Shown here piece by piece: positions 49,800 through 62,379 of a stretch of DNA of 64,000 nucleotides. Every line of letters begins with the position of its first letter. Position 1 is the stretch's first letter. Source of the stretch: Torreya grandis. Its lineage: Eukaryota > Streptophyta > Pinopsida > Cupressales > Taxaceae. The translations under genes were made by a program, and so were the position numbers. The DNA is taken from assembly GCA_037957365.1 (NCBI GenBank), contig JARHVA010000157.1:3108501-3172500 (forward strand), given 5' to 3'. The notes beneath the pieces were generated by a model, which was given only the letters and a program-made list of their open reading frames with translations, did no database searches and was not told the origin of the DNA.

Positions 49800-51035
49800 C
49801 ATGTTTTAATTTCATTTGAAAAAAACATTAAAATTTGTAATTATGAAGGTGCAAATATGTTTTATAACTCTTCTTGAGAAAGAGAAAACATATTTACACT
49901 TTATATTTTTTGATAACGTGAAAATTGTTAAAAGCATAATTATAAATTACACTTTCCATTTTGACAAGTATAAATTGTTAAAATTGTAAAATCATGAATT
50001 GTGAATTATAAGGTTCATTTTGACAAAGTGATATGACTTAAAGTTATAAAATTATCACTTGTGTTTTGGAAGTTAGGGTTTTGTATGAAAAGTCAAGTTC
50101 TATTTGGGTGCTACCCATCTTGCATGAAGAGCTATTTTTAGCTACTGAAGATGAAGAAGCTTTACATGGAGATCTTCCAGTTCTACCCACATCATTCCAT
50201 GCCAAGGATCATGCCCAACTCTTACATGCCACTTTCTAAACTATTCTACAAGTCAAGGATACCAATAATAGAACAACTCACCCATTTTTGCATGAAGTTT
50301 TAGATCTACATGGTTTCTCTAATTGGGTGTTCAAGTTTTGATGATTGTATCTCATCTATGAGATATTTTTATATAAATATGGGTAAAACCCATGGCCTAA
50401 ATCATTTTTTTTATTAGAACATATAATTTATGCATTTTTAATGTATTTTCTACAAGTTGTAACCTTTGGAATAGAAATAAATTGAAGATTTACCTCTCTT
50501 GTCTGACAAATCTCTATGTATACTAGTTATTTGAGTGTTTGTGGAAGTTATGTTTCTTATTTAAGTCACAATAAATTCAATTTTGGTATTTTACCCTTCT
50601 AAAAATATTGTTTGATTAAAATATAGAACTCCTTTCCCTTTCATGAAAATAGCTAAATATTGCCTCTAGTTTCCCATTTTGTATGAGTTTGTGCTAAAAC
50701 AATTTCAATATAATTTTATATTACATTATGTTCAGAAAGTAAGAATAAAGACTCACTAAGATATATATTTTAATCACCGTTTTAGTTTTTTTAAGTTTTA
50801 TTCTCTCCCTTTTCCCCATCAGAAATTTTAGTTTAGGAGAAAAAGACACTAAAAGACTATAGAACTAGTATCCTATCAGTTGCATCAGATTTAGTGAAAG
50901 GAATTTAGCCTTCTCCAAAGGTTAAACTCAACTCACCATAGTCCCATAGATAAAATGTTTTCCTATTATATCATTAGGTTTTGTACGATGAGCTATTCCA
51001 CATCAAAGAACGAGTGCAAAACTTATGTGATAACA
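49800..51035 (+). mobile_element. Element C, 5' LTR (start not located)
   Basis: The right end GTGATAACA at 51,035 is defined by the primer-binding site that follows. A TATA-like TTTATATAAATATGGG near 50,368 could be the LTR promoter. The left end is somewhere after the last coding trace of region X. No second LTR lies in the window, which ends inside pol. Confidence 0.55.
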
Positions 51036-51040
51036 ATTTT

Positions 51041-51057
51041 TGGCACACCCAGTGAGA
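51041..51057 (+). promoter_or_regulatory. Primer-binding site of element C
   Basis: TTTTTGGCACACCCAGTGAGA contains TGGCACACCCAGTGAGA five nt after the LTR end. It resembles the TGGCACGCCCGGTGGGA class I recall from plant gypsy elements. The tRNA is not assigned. Confidence 0.65.
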
Positions 51058-51101
51058 TAAGAAAAGTATAAGAAATTGGTAATGTTTGTAGTGAACATTG
51101 C

Positions 51102-51493
51102 ATGAATTTAGATGAATTTAAAAATCACCTAGAAACTCCATTGACTTATAGTCATAGGATTTCAAAGGTTATGTATGCCAAGGCAATAAACGAGATCAAC
51201 TGTGAAAGGTAAGAAAGCTAGTTTTTTTGAATTATCATTTTCACTGAAAAAGAGAAAAAAATTGGTTGTACCTCATTATAAAGTATATTAAATAAATATA
51301 TTTGCATATCCTACAAGTAATCATACTCCTATCAATTTTATTCCCCCTATAATGGCCAAAAAAATCATAGCTTTCAATGAGGTCAGGCTTCTCTAGTTGG
51401 ACTAATATGATGATATACCAACCTCAGCCTTAAAAAACCTACCATATTTTACTGGTGAAACCTCCACTTCTCCCATAAAGCATGTACAAGATG
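51102..51493 (+). pseudogene. gag: Element C gag, 5' part (split by element E)
   Basis: A short ORF at 51,102 (MNLDEFKNHLETPLTYSHRI) is followed by a gag-like stretch from ATG 51,352. This reads MAKKIIAFNEVRLL, stop, then PTSALKNLPYFTGETSTSPI and KHVQDV. The L-P-x-F-x-G-E pattern is the usual start of a gypsy capsid. The frame breaks off at 51,493, exactly where element E begins, and resumes at 60,935 with ANLCTIHIV. Confidence 0.75.
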
Positions 51494-52672
51494 TGAACTA
51501 GGAATTTGACTCAAGAGAGTTTATTAGTATTGTGTTAGTCCCAAAATAAAAATAATTTGATAAAAACACACTAACTAGCATACATCTCTAGGACTAGTTA
51601 CTAGGGTAAGCTTAATAATAAAAATAAATGAAAAACACAAATAAAAAGTAAAGAAAAAAAGAATCCTTCACCTTCCTTGGATTCTTTAAATGCTTATTGT
51701 AGTGGCTTGCTCAGCTTGTGCTCATGAAGTCTTCATCAAAGAAAGCTTGGCTATCTCCTCTTTTCCTTGACACCTTGTGGCTTTGGTTTGGCTTGGATTG
51801 GCTCAATATTTTGGCATCATAACTTTGGCATGTGAGAGATATTTGGAATCAATTTGACATGGTAACTTTGCACAATTTAAGATTAAGATTTATGTGGCAA
51901 GGCCTCTTATTTATAGATTTTTAAAAATGGCTAGAATCAACCTGAACCACCCATCTCAAGATTGAGATGTGTGTCTAAGGATTAATCCAATTTTGTAATT
52001 AAAATTTATAAATAGGCTCATCAATATTTTGGATAGAGGAGAATTTAAGAGGCATGGGAGGCATTGATGAGGCATGGGAGGGGTTAACCTTGATATTTTA
52101 TGCATTTATGGTCTAGGGATGTCTTCCCAAGAAATGATGTCACCTAATGATGTAGATATTCAATATTTAATTCTAAAAATAAGTATTCAAAAAGTTTCCA
52201 TGGAATTATTAATCAGGCCCTAATTTGGTTTAATTATCTCTTAATCATGATTAAGCACTTTGTGTAGAAATTACTCAAATTGATCAGAATGCCTTATTAT
52301 TGGTCCAAAATTTGACTAGATTAAAATTAGAATGTGATTTCAGATGTATTGGATTATTTATTCCATTTAGGATGCAACCAACACCAAATAACAAAGGCAC
52401 ACATCTTGTGTAAGATTTTTGATAGAAAAGAGCAATCCAGAGCACCTAGAAGTAAAATTGGCATTTTGACTTGAAATGATTTGATCAAAGTTAGTTGGTC
52501 CATAAATTGAATTTCCCCATTTAAAGATACCCTAACCAAAATTGACACTTGAATATATCAATTTTAACTCATTTAATATGTTTTATTATTTTTAAGCCAA
52601 ATTGTGTATTTTGGTGGAAATTGGTCAAAATCATGATTAGAGGTTATCGATGGCTAGATTTAGGTGTCTATA
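51494..52672 (-). mobile_element. Element E, 3' LTR (minus-strand element)
   Basis: This 1,179-bp LTR is collinear with 59,761-60,934. On the minus strand it starts TATAGACACCTAAAT (TG mutated to TA) and ends GTCAAATTCCTAGTTCA. Directly to its right, the minus-strand sequence AGGGGAAAAT (52,673-52,682) is the likely polypurine tract. Confidence 0.88.
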
Positions 52673-55129
52673 ATTTTCCCCTATTTGGGAAGATTTTAAC
52701 AATTGTAGGAAAAACAATGTCTTCTCAAAGAATGAGAAATGGCCTGCATTCCAAAAAGAAGATGATGAGTGAAGAACAAAGCTCCAAATGGTGTTTAATA
52801 ATCCTATGATGTTGCCCCCTCGAGGGAGTGGCCATCATATTTGTTGATGGATGGTCCCTCGAAAAGAAATAAGAAGAAAGGTGAAATTAACCCGTGGTTG
52901 AGATTAATTCAAATGAAAAAAAGCTTTCATGCACTGATGTAAAAAGGATACTAATTTGCCCAAAGATAATTATAATCAAGATTAAAATTCAAAATAATGA
53001 TTTGCCCATAGATGGTTATAATCATTAAGAGGACCTAGATTGGCTAAAGATGATTGTGCCCTAGTTAGGGCTGATTAGCAAGCATAACTCAAGGATATAT
53101 CTTGAAATATAGATTAAAGATGAGTGGGTGCAAAGTGATAAAATAGATGAATAAAAGAATAAGATTGATCAATGTGAATGATTTATTTGTACCTACCAAT
53201 GAGGAGATGTTCATCCTAATTAGTAATGATATAAATAGAATGGTTAATGGGTTAATTTGATAAAGGGTGGGATGGGAGGATTTGCCAAGGTGCCAAGGTG
53301 CCAAGGAAAAACTTTTGTGCCTCTATTGACTGTAGACCTTCTTAAAGCTATTTTTTGTTGTAGCAAGTGATGGTAGGCTTTATGATAGAACACCATGAAG
53401 ACTTGGCCAAAATTTGCATAAAGACTAACTCCTAATTGAATAAACACTCAAAAATAATACACCAATGATAAAAACCATGATGACAATGTTGACATATGAA
53501 TATGGATGGACTCAAGAATAATGTGTGCAAAGAATCACCCAATGAACACATATAGACTGAGTTAAGGCAACAACGCTAAAAGAAAATAAATAGGAAATAA
53601 GACAAACAAAAAAAGAAACACACAAAAAGCACACAAATATATAAAAAACTTGAAATAAATAAACAAATAGAAAGCCTAAAATGAAAGCAAAATAAATAAT
53701 CCTAATAATGACTTTTCCCCAGTAGGGTGGATTAAGGATAACTGACTAGGCTTAAATAGGACAAATGTTTTTGGAGTTTTTGAAATGTTATGAATGTTTT
53801 TAGAATTTTTGAGGTATCTCAACTCATTAGAGAATGATAAGATATGTTTTAACAAAATGGTGAGATCAAATGGTAAGGAGGACTGAGGTGACCTCAACAT
53901 GAATTGAGTATGACCTACATGGTCTTGAAAAGACCTCAAGTCATAGTAATTCCAGCCACACAAAAGGTGAGGAAAAACCAACTAGGTCCCAATAAGTTCT
54001 CAAATATAGAAAATGGCCAGTCAAATAAAAATAATGATGGCAAGGTGATGGGGCAATGCATGGTAAATAAGTGTTGCCCCTATTTTATCCATAGGTAGTT
54101 ATAACTAGGATACAATAGAATAGGTCAATGATACTAATTTTTCCATAGGTGGTTATAATTAGTAACAATACTAGTGAGACACTGATTTGCCCATAGGCAA
54201 TTATAATCAGGCTCAAATAAACAAACCTGATACATGATGGAAAATGAAAGATATATTTCCATATCAACTATCACACTACTTTCATAGACTATCATTGTAA
54301 ACACAGATTTGATTGATTATTGAAATTTGATCAGAATCCTCTCACAAAAGGTGCAGGAAGAACCAAATGATCCAAGATCAAAATAAGATTGAGCAGGATG
54401 ACTAAAAATAGGCTTTAGTTTAGATAGGAATGGAATGATAGGATGGTATGGTCTTACTAAGGATAATGATGGGTTTTGATAGATTGATGGTAAGAGGGTT
54501 GCCCCCAAGTGAGAAGGTGATTGGTTGGGATATGCGATAATGGTAAAATGATATGTAATAATGGAAATGGCATGGCAATGTGAAACAATATGGTACATGT
54601 TTTTGGCTTGGGTGTGGTTTTTGATTATATTGCTCCTATTAATGGGGAGATGCACATCCTAATCAATAAATGATACAAACAAAATACTTGATCATGTTAA
54701 TTGCTATCCCACACCTCATTTAAATAGCTGCTCTGTCAATAACTACCTACAGATTTGGATGTTGAGAATGCTTTTGTGATCTTCATTGGTCATTTATTTT
54801 GATTCCTTCAAACATCGATACAAGGTATCTTTATAGCCTCTACAAAGGAAAGTGTGGCCATGGATGGTAAATAAGGACAAATAATGGATGGTAGGTTTGA
54901 TTGTGAAATAGAATGGTAGATGATAATGGAATGTATAGTGGTGGGGAAATAAATCAAGATCAAGACTTTCAAACACATGTAATGTTTTTGATGCTAGATT
55001 TGACATAATTTTAGTTGTGATGGGGCTGAAGACTTGTTCTCTTAATAAGACCATTAGATTTTTTTATTCTTTGGGCCTAAGAGTAGCTACCATCTAATTA
55101 GGCTATAGATAGGAAGCTATTTTGATTTG
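52673..55129 (-). other. Element E, 3' non-coding part with repeated motifs
   Basis: No gag or pol domain is readable. The plus-strand motif ATAGGTGGTTATAATTAG and variants recur near 52,965, 53,012, 54,092, 54,148 and 54,196. Two larger segments are also similar to each other: AGGAGATGTTCATCCTAAT (~53,203) with GGGAGATGCACATCCTAAT (~54,644), and CACAAAAGGTGAGGAAAAAC (~53,957) with CACAAAAGGTGCAGGAAGAA (~54,343). Short minus-strand open stretches here show no motif. Confidence 0.6.
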
Positions 55130-56919
55130 ATCTTATATTTTGTCTTCATCAAGTAGTGAAGAACTTTTTTGCTTAGCTATTGGTGCCTCAATGAGGTTTT
55201 CACCAATGAACTTGTCTTGATTATCTCGCAATGCCTCTGAGAAGGTTTTACTAATAAACTTTGGCTTTTGAATTTGATTTTCTTTTAGCGCTTCTGAAAA
55301 GGTTTCACTAGAAGATTCTAAGCTAGAACTTTGATTATTTCCTAACACCTCTAAAAATGTTTCACTAGGAGAGTGTTCTTTTGCTACATGAATGTGGTCT
55401 TGGCCTCCTTGCTCTTCTTAAACTTCTATGTCACCATGGATGTAGTTCAACAAAGTATGATTCTATCAATCCCAACTGACACTTATGGGAGATAGAATGT
55501 CAATAATATGGCTATCTTAGTTGATGGTAATGGCATGTGGAATGGTAATGTAATGGGTGTTGGCATCACAATATTTGTAGAAGATACTAGGATAAATTGT
55601 GTAAATGCTGAAGTACTCATCCTAAAATACTATAGAAGGATCACAAATATATTTTTCTTCTAAATCTAATTCTAACTCAAGGGAATTTGAATTTGATGTT
55701 GATTCTGATGCTAAATATGATGTTGATCCAAGAATAAAACTTAACTCTAACTTTGATTCTTCATCTAATAGGTACTCTATTACAATGATGTCTTATTGAA
55801 TGTTTGGTATTAGACAAGTAATGCCATGTGATGGCATAATGGGATCCATAAAGATTGGTTTGTTAAAGTGAGACTCCTCCATAATGGGAAATAAGCTAAG
55901 AGAAAACTCCTCAAGGACTAGCCTATCAAGGGGAGACTCTTGAAAAATAGGTATATAGTCAAGGTAATGATCTACACAAAGGTGGTTACAATCATTAAGA
56001 AGTGACTCAGGAAAGACTGGCTCATCAAAGTGAGACTCCTCGACAACTAGTATAGGACCAATAGGTAATTCATCATAGGTTGACTTATCAAAAATGGTTG
56101 ATTCAATAGAAACATCTCAGATTGGTTGGTTCTCTTGGCCTTGGTTTCCAATGAGTTGGAAGATACTAGTTTTGAACATAGATTGGTCTTTAAATGATTG
56201 GATTGATTGAGGTTTGGATGGGATTCGTAATAGAGGAGGAATGGTCTATGGTTGGATAATGGTAGGGAATTAGGGAGCATGATTTCTCACATGAACCAAA
56301 GGACAAAGTCCAAATATGGTAATGATAGGGTAGTGTGGAGCTTGATTGCTTGCATAATTCAAAAGACTAGGTCATGGAATGATGAAAGGGTGTTGTGGAT
56401 CTTGGTTTCTCGCACAAGCCAAAGGACTAGGTCTAAGAATGGTAATGGTATTCCTTAAATATTGTAGAGCTTGATAGCTCATATAATCCAAAGGAGGGTT
56501 AGGGGTAGTTTATGATCAAATAATAAAGGGGCATCATGGAACTTGATTGCTTGCACAAGCCAAAGCATCTAAGTCTTCCTCATAAACCATATCATCCCAT
56601 TCGTGAGTTAGCTCATAAGTTGGTTCTTGACTATGTTCCATGTACTGATTATTATAAAGAGGGTATGGATCCATATTCTAAACAACATTATCTATAATTA
56701 GGTCTTCAAAGTCCTCTTCACAAGCCTCTTCATGCCAACAAGGTCTTGATTTAGATTTTGTGGATTTTGACTATGTTCTCCATATGAAGTATTTTAGGGA
56801 GAATAATAAAACTCAAAAAATATTTATCTATAAGGGTTCTTAGTGGGATTTTGTGCATCCATTATATCATAAGTTAGATTATATGTGACTCCATCATAAG
56901 TGTAGCTAGACATATCCAT
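55130..56919 (-). pseudogene. Element E: decayed minus-strand ORF with internal repeats, family unknown
   Basis: From ATG at 56,919 (MDMSSYTYDGVTYNLTYDIM) to a stop near 55,130 a protein-like text of roughly 600 codons can be followed through stops and several frame changes. It is acidic and Ser-rich. Segments are HEWDDMVYEEDLDALACASN, four ~28-residue units with a CASNQ/CARNQ-P core (56,270-56,570), two VEESHFDEPVFPESLL-like units, LDEESKLELSFILGSTSYLA, and three SETFSEAL-x-x-NQ units (55,180-55,370). I recognise no domain. It is the only long coding trace inside E, which otherwise lacks gag and pol. Confidence 0.5.
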
Positions 56920-59200
56920 GTAAATGATGAAAGCTCCAAAACAAAAGGGCTTAGAGTTCTATAAACTTTGAAAAATTATCCAAAAGAAAAATGGTTCAAA
57001 CTTGGTCTACCTTGGTCTAAGGGGTAGAGATGTATCTCCAATATGGTTTGAAAGTGGAGTTGTATCTCCAAAATTATTTGTGCTAAGACTTCACATAAAA
57101 TATTCTAACATCAAATTTCTAATGTAAAAAGCCATATGCATAAAAGGTTAAGCATCTAAATAAAAACTAGCATATTAAATGTCCAAGTCAAAGTGTTCCA
57201 AATAAGGTCTAAACTAGGAAAGGGAAAAGAGTCACTAGGTCTTTTATCCAAATGTGGAGTCAAAATCTAGGATCAAACAAGCTATGCTATGACTTTTGGC
57301 CAAATGACATCAAAAGCTAGACTTGAAACAAAGGTATCATGTGATTTTATTTAATCTAACAAGTTTGGAAACAACTTTAACATAAACTCGACACATAAAA
57401 TCAAACATAAACATGATCAGTAGGCATAAGGCATGAGGTAAAAGGCTCTTGAAGAAAGACCATGTCCTCCAAAATAAAGGCACAAACATTAATGAGGACA
57501 AGCATTGAACAAATAAACCATCAATAGTTTTCAAATTCGGTGAATCGATTAACCAAAGTTATGCAACTCAAAAGAGAAATATCTATATATCATACCCATA
57601 AATTAAGGCCTAAATAGAAATTAATCAATGTTTGAATCTAAACTTAACAAGGTTAACTAAAAACTCAACATTGAAAATAAGTACTTAACCAAACAAGCTA
57701 GACAATATTGGAAAGCATGACAACACATAAACAAGGTCCAAATGGCTGATGTGACATGGTTTGAAACAAATGGTTTTTGGCACAATGGTAAATAAGTTTT
57801 GAAATAAATTGAGTAGCCTAATGGTGTAAGCATGCTCGAATGATGTGATCAATGTTATATTTCAAAGACTCAAAGGAAAAATGGTTTGATATGATTTTGG
57901 TAGTGTAACACTACCCTCTATAATTCAATTAACACACACACAAACAAGTTTAGCAAAAATTTCAAGACACAAGTGTGGTGTAAAATGGCCAACATAATGC
58001 CTCTTTATACAAAAGAGTGATATATAAATAAATTGATTTTAACATGGCTTAAACAAATAAACAAGTTTTAGTCTAAAAACATAGCAAGCAAAAATGACCA
58101 AAATACACTAAGTATAATCATCAAAATCCTAGCAAGGGTATGTCAATGTGGGGTTGACTAAGCTATCAAACTTTTAAATGTTTCTAGGGGAATCAATTTC
58201 ATAATGACTTTCATGTCAAATGATCTAAAAGAAAAACACAAAAAGTGAGTGTTTGTAGCACTTGGCTTATTTCAAAAAGGTATAATCTTTTTTGCAACCA
58301 CTACATCCTATTGTTCGCTCAGTGTAGTGTGATGTATAAAGTGTAAATATGTCTCATGTACAACTCCATCACTAGAAGGTGGTTTAACTACTCAAACCTT
58401 CGAATCCTAGTGAGAGTGGGTGAAGTCAATGCTGAGAGATGAAACCCCAGGTCAAAGCTTCCCTAAAGAACTCATGGGAGGTAATGACATCCCCCTCGTA
58501 AGTCAAGATGCAATGAAATGAAAGATAAAAGGAAAGACATTAGGGTCATTTTCAAGTTCACCCAAACTATGATATTTTTTTGGGGAGTGCTTTATATGAC
58601 ATTCTTTCTAAGCCTTGGACTAGGATTTTTGTAATAAGGATGGCGCTTTTGATTCCAAGGGTTCCCTAAAGGGGAAAAATGGAAGAGCATACATGCGTAA
58701 ACCTTATTTTTTCCAAACAATTTCTAATTTAAACAACTAATTAAATGCAAAAAATCTTGGAAAGGTGAGTTCATTTTTAAGTACTAAAATAGAGATTTGG
58801 TGGTGTTCTTTTGACCCCTTCATCTTAAGTTGTAACTTTGAAGGCCTTTACTTAAGCCTCTAAATGTTTCGTTAAGCACCCAAAAAAAGTTATTAATTCA
58901 TTTTAAAAGCATGAAAAATGTGGTCTAAAAAATGATTTATCAAATTTGAAATCCATCGGTTACCTGTTGACCCTTAAGGCATCACCCCAAAAGCAAATGT
59001 GTTAGATTAAAAACATCCAAATATATTTTCAAAACTTTGTAAAAACTCTATGAAAATTAAAGTTAAAATAATGTTAAATTAAGAAAATTTAGGAAAAAAC
59101 ACATGGTTTTAAAAAAATCAACCAAAATGGAGTCTGTATGACCCCAAACCAAGCATTTTAAAATAACCTTTTAACTTTTGGGTTTCACACAATTGAGTTG
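56920..59200 (-). other. Element E, 5' internal part, nothing recognised
   Basis: This is AT-rich sequence between the E ORF and the 42-bp array. Short open stretches occur on both strands without motifs. No retroviral domain was found. Confidence 0.5.
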
Positions 59201-59597
59201 GGATCCGAGTCAGGGAGAGTTGGGTTGAGTCAGGCTGAGTTAGGATTCGAGTCGGGGTGAGTTGAGTCAAGTTAGGCCAAGTTGGGATCCAAGTTAGGGC
59301 AAGTTGGGTCAAGTTAGGCTAAGTTAGGATCTAAGTCAGGGCCAATTGGGTCAAGTCAAGCTGAGTTGGGATCTGAGTCAGGGTGAGTTGGGTCAAGTCA
59401 GGTCAAGTTGGGATCCAAGTCAGGGTGAGTTGGGTCAAGTCAGGCTGAGTTGGGATTCAAGTCAAGGTGAGTTGGGTCAAGCTGGGGTGAATTAGGATCT
59501 GAGTTAGGGTGAGTTGGGTCAAGTCAAGGTGATTTGGAATCTAAGTTAGGGTAAGTTGGGTCAAGTCAGGGTGATTTGGGATCTGAGTTACATAGTC
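59201..59597 (-). repeat. 42-bp tandem repeat, about nine units
   Basis: On the plus strand, units resemble TTGGGATCTGAGTCAGGGTG followed by AGTTGGGTCAAGTCAGGCTGAG, with GGATCCGAGT at 59,201 and GGATTCGAGT at 59,243. Since 42 is a multiple of 3, the array stays open and reads as a 14-residue Thr/Leu/Pro-rich repeat on the minus strand. It lies ~140 bp downstream of the PBS of E. Confidence 0.9.
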
Positions 59598-59738
59598 TTG
59601 AGAACAAAACCATGAGCTCTAAAAAATAAGATTTTTGCTCAAATATTCACCTTTTTTGCTTCCACACTCCAAGATATTGCATGATAATGGTTAGTATGTT
59701 ACTTATAGGTACTATTTGATTAAATTTGTGGAGTTTAG

Positions 59739-59755
59739 TCCCATTGAGAGTGCCA
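59739..59755 (-). promoter_or_regulatory. Primer-binding site of element E (minus strand)
   Basis: The minus strand reads TGGCACTCTCAATGGGA five nt after the LTR end. It resembles the TGGCGACTCYGCTGGGGA tRNA-Arg class with one base missing and some changes. It sets the orientation of E as minus. Confidence 0.6.
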
Positions 59756-59760
59756 TTATA

Positions 59761-60934
59761 TGAACTAGGAATTTGACTCAACAGAGGTGATTAGTATTAT
59801 GTTAGTTCCAAAATGAAAATAAACTTATAAAAACACACTAACTAGCATACATCTCTAGGCCTAGTTACTAGGGTGAGCTTAATAACATAAACAAATGAAA
59901 AACACAACTAAAAAGTAAAGAAAAACAAGAATCCTTCATCTTCTTTAGATGCTTCAAATTCTTATTGTAGTGGCTTGCTTGGCTTGTGCTCATGAAGTCT
60001 TCATCAAAGGAGGTTTGGTTATCTCCTCTTTTCCTTGGCATCTTGTGGTTTTGGCTTGGCTTGGATCAATATGTTGGAATCATAGCTTTGGAATGTGAGA
60101 TCTCTTTGGAATCAATTTGGCATGGTAACTTTGCACAATTTAAGCTTAAGATTCATGTGGTAAGGCCTCTTATTTATAGATTTTAGAAAATTGTTAGAAT
60201 CAACCTGAACCATCCATCTCAATATTGAGATGTGTGGCTAAGGATTAATCCAATTTTGTAATTAAAATTCATAAATAGGTTCATCAATATTTTGGATAGA
60301 GGAGCATTTAAGAGGCATGGGAGGCATTGATGAGGCATGAGAGGGGTTAACCTTGATATTTTATGTATTTATGGCCTAGGGATGTCTTCCCAAGAAATGA
60401 TGTCACCCGATGATGTAGATATTCAATATTCATTTCTAAAAATAAATATTCAACAAGTTTCCATGGAATTATTAATTACGCCCTAATTTGGTTTAATTAT
60501 CTCTTAATCATGATTAATAAATTTGTGCACAAATTACTAAAATTAATTAGAATGCCTTGTTATTGGTCCAAAATTTGACTGGATTGGAATTAGAATGTGA
60601 TGTCAAATGCATTAGATCCATTATCCCATTTAAGATGCCACCAACACTAAATAACAAAGGCATGTATCTCATGCAAGAGTTTTAATAGATAAGAGCAATC
60701 TAGAGCACTTAGGTGCAAAATTGACATTTTAACTCAAAATGATTTGATCAAAGTTAGCTGGCCCATAAATTGCATTACCCCATTTAGGGATACCCTAACC
60801 AAAATTGGTACTTTAATTATCAATTTAAACTCATTTAATATGTTTTATTATTTTTAGGCCAAATTGTGCATTTTGGTGGAAATTGGTCAAAATCTTGGTT
60901 GGAGGTTAATGATAGCCAAATTTAGGTGTCTACA
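59761..60934 (-). mobile_element. Element E, 5' LTR (minus-strand element)
   Basis: This 1,174-bp LTR on the minus strand starts TGTAGACACCTAAATTTGGC and ends CAAATTCCTAGTTCA. It is collinear with 51,494-52,672. The gag of element C resumes at its right edge. Confidence 0.88.
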
Positions 60935-62230
60935 AATGATATTGCTAATTTATGCACCATCCACATTGTGGTATAAGAGAATGTTAAAATTAGGCTATTA
61001 GTCTCCTCCTTGAAGGGTAAAGTTTTGTAGTGGTACATGTCTTGCTCCTAACTCCATCTGAGTTTGGGATGATTTAGGTGCCATACTATGTGCCCAATTT
61101 GAAGATAAGAGTGACCACCTTTCATTGGTTGAATAGTTAACCATCATTCAATGGGATACTCATGAGCTTATGACTGATTTCAATTTTTGCTTCCAAAAGA
61201 CATATAATAGAATCCTAGTAATAGTCAAGCCAACTATAGATAATACTTTCTTATATTACTTGAGAGCCCTAAATAGTGATATAGCTATCATGATTTAGTC
61301 TATAGGTGGTACCACACTCCTTAAAGCTTATAAAATTGTGATAAGGGTAGATAATTATTTAATCTAAGCTAAAAAAATTACCCCAAGACCACCAATGCCT
61401 CTATTTACATAAATATCTCTTACACTGCCTACACTTGTCCCAATTCCCACTATGTGAAAAGCATTGGCTTTGACCCCCGCTCCCATGGATGCAATATATG
61501 AGGTCAAATCACTACTTAAGAGTTTTGGAAATGAGTTAATAACTATGAAGAGGCAACAATCTCACAATTATAAACCTTATCATCAATCTATCTTGGCATA
61601 TCATCCCAACAAGCAACCATATCAGTGAGACAAGTAACAATACCAAGGCAATCAACAACTTCAAGGTTAAAATGCAAAACCAAATCCCCTAAATGTCTAT
61701 GATTTACTTGCACTAATTAATTCTAAAGTCATTTTACCTATTCAAAAAAACTTGGTTCAAGACTATGAGTGGTATTATCCCTGTTCACAACCACATAATC
61801 AAAATACTTACTCCAATGGCATAATCAGTCAAGATTTGATGGTGAAAGGCATGACAAGTAGATGGGGATAATAAGAAGAGTCCACTTCCCAACAATAAAA
61901 CACACAAAATGTTCCTCAAGGAGAAGCTACTCTTCTAAACTAGCAAGAAGAAAACTTTTGTGGAGTAAATTAAGAGGAGGCGCTTTTCAATAGTGGAGGT
62001 CTAGTTGTATAAAATACATGATCAAAGAAAAAATCAATCAAGAGTGATCATCCTCCCAAGACTGAACAAGCTTCAACTTCTAAGGTTATACTATAACCTT
62101 TAAATAAAAACATAGTACAAAGGCCACCCTTAATACCCATTAGTTAGCCCAAGTTGAAAGTACCTACTCTAAATATTATGAAAGAAGACATGGCTCCAAT
62201 AAATACTCAACCAAAGGTTGGTAGTATCCC
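60935..62230 (+). pseudogene. gag: Element C gag, 3' part
   Basis: This continues the capsid interrupted at 51,493. It reads ANLCTIHIVV, ENVKIRLLVSSLKGKVL-stop-WY (the L-K-G-x-A-x-x-W motif), then GGTTLLKAYKIVIRVDNYL and, after a Pro-rich part, KSLLKSFGNELITMKRQQSH. Later come VGSIPFRIVEKMKRTNLNVT and IWDVLSIPAQ, the spacer before protease. Many single-codon stops are present but long parts keep one frame. Confidence 0.78.
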
Positions 62231-62379
62231 TTTCAGGATTGTTGAGAAAATGAAAAGGACTAATCTAAATGTCACTATATGGGATGTGTTATCTATACCG
62301 GCACAAAAATATCTACTATAAGAGGCCTTGAAGAATTTTTAAGTAATAAATAAGTCTCCAACTAAGGGGCCTAATACTA

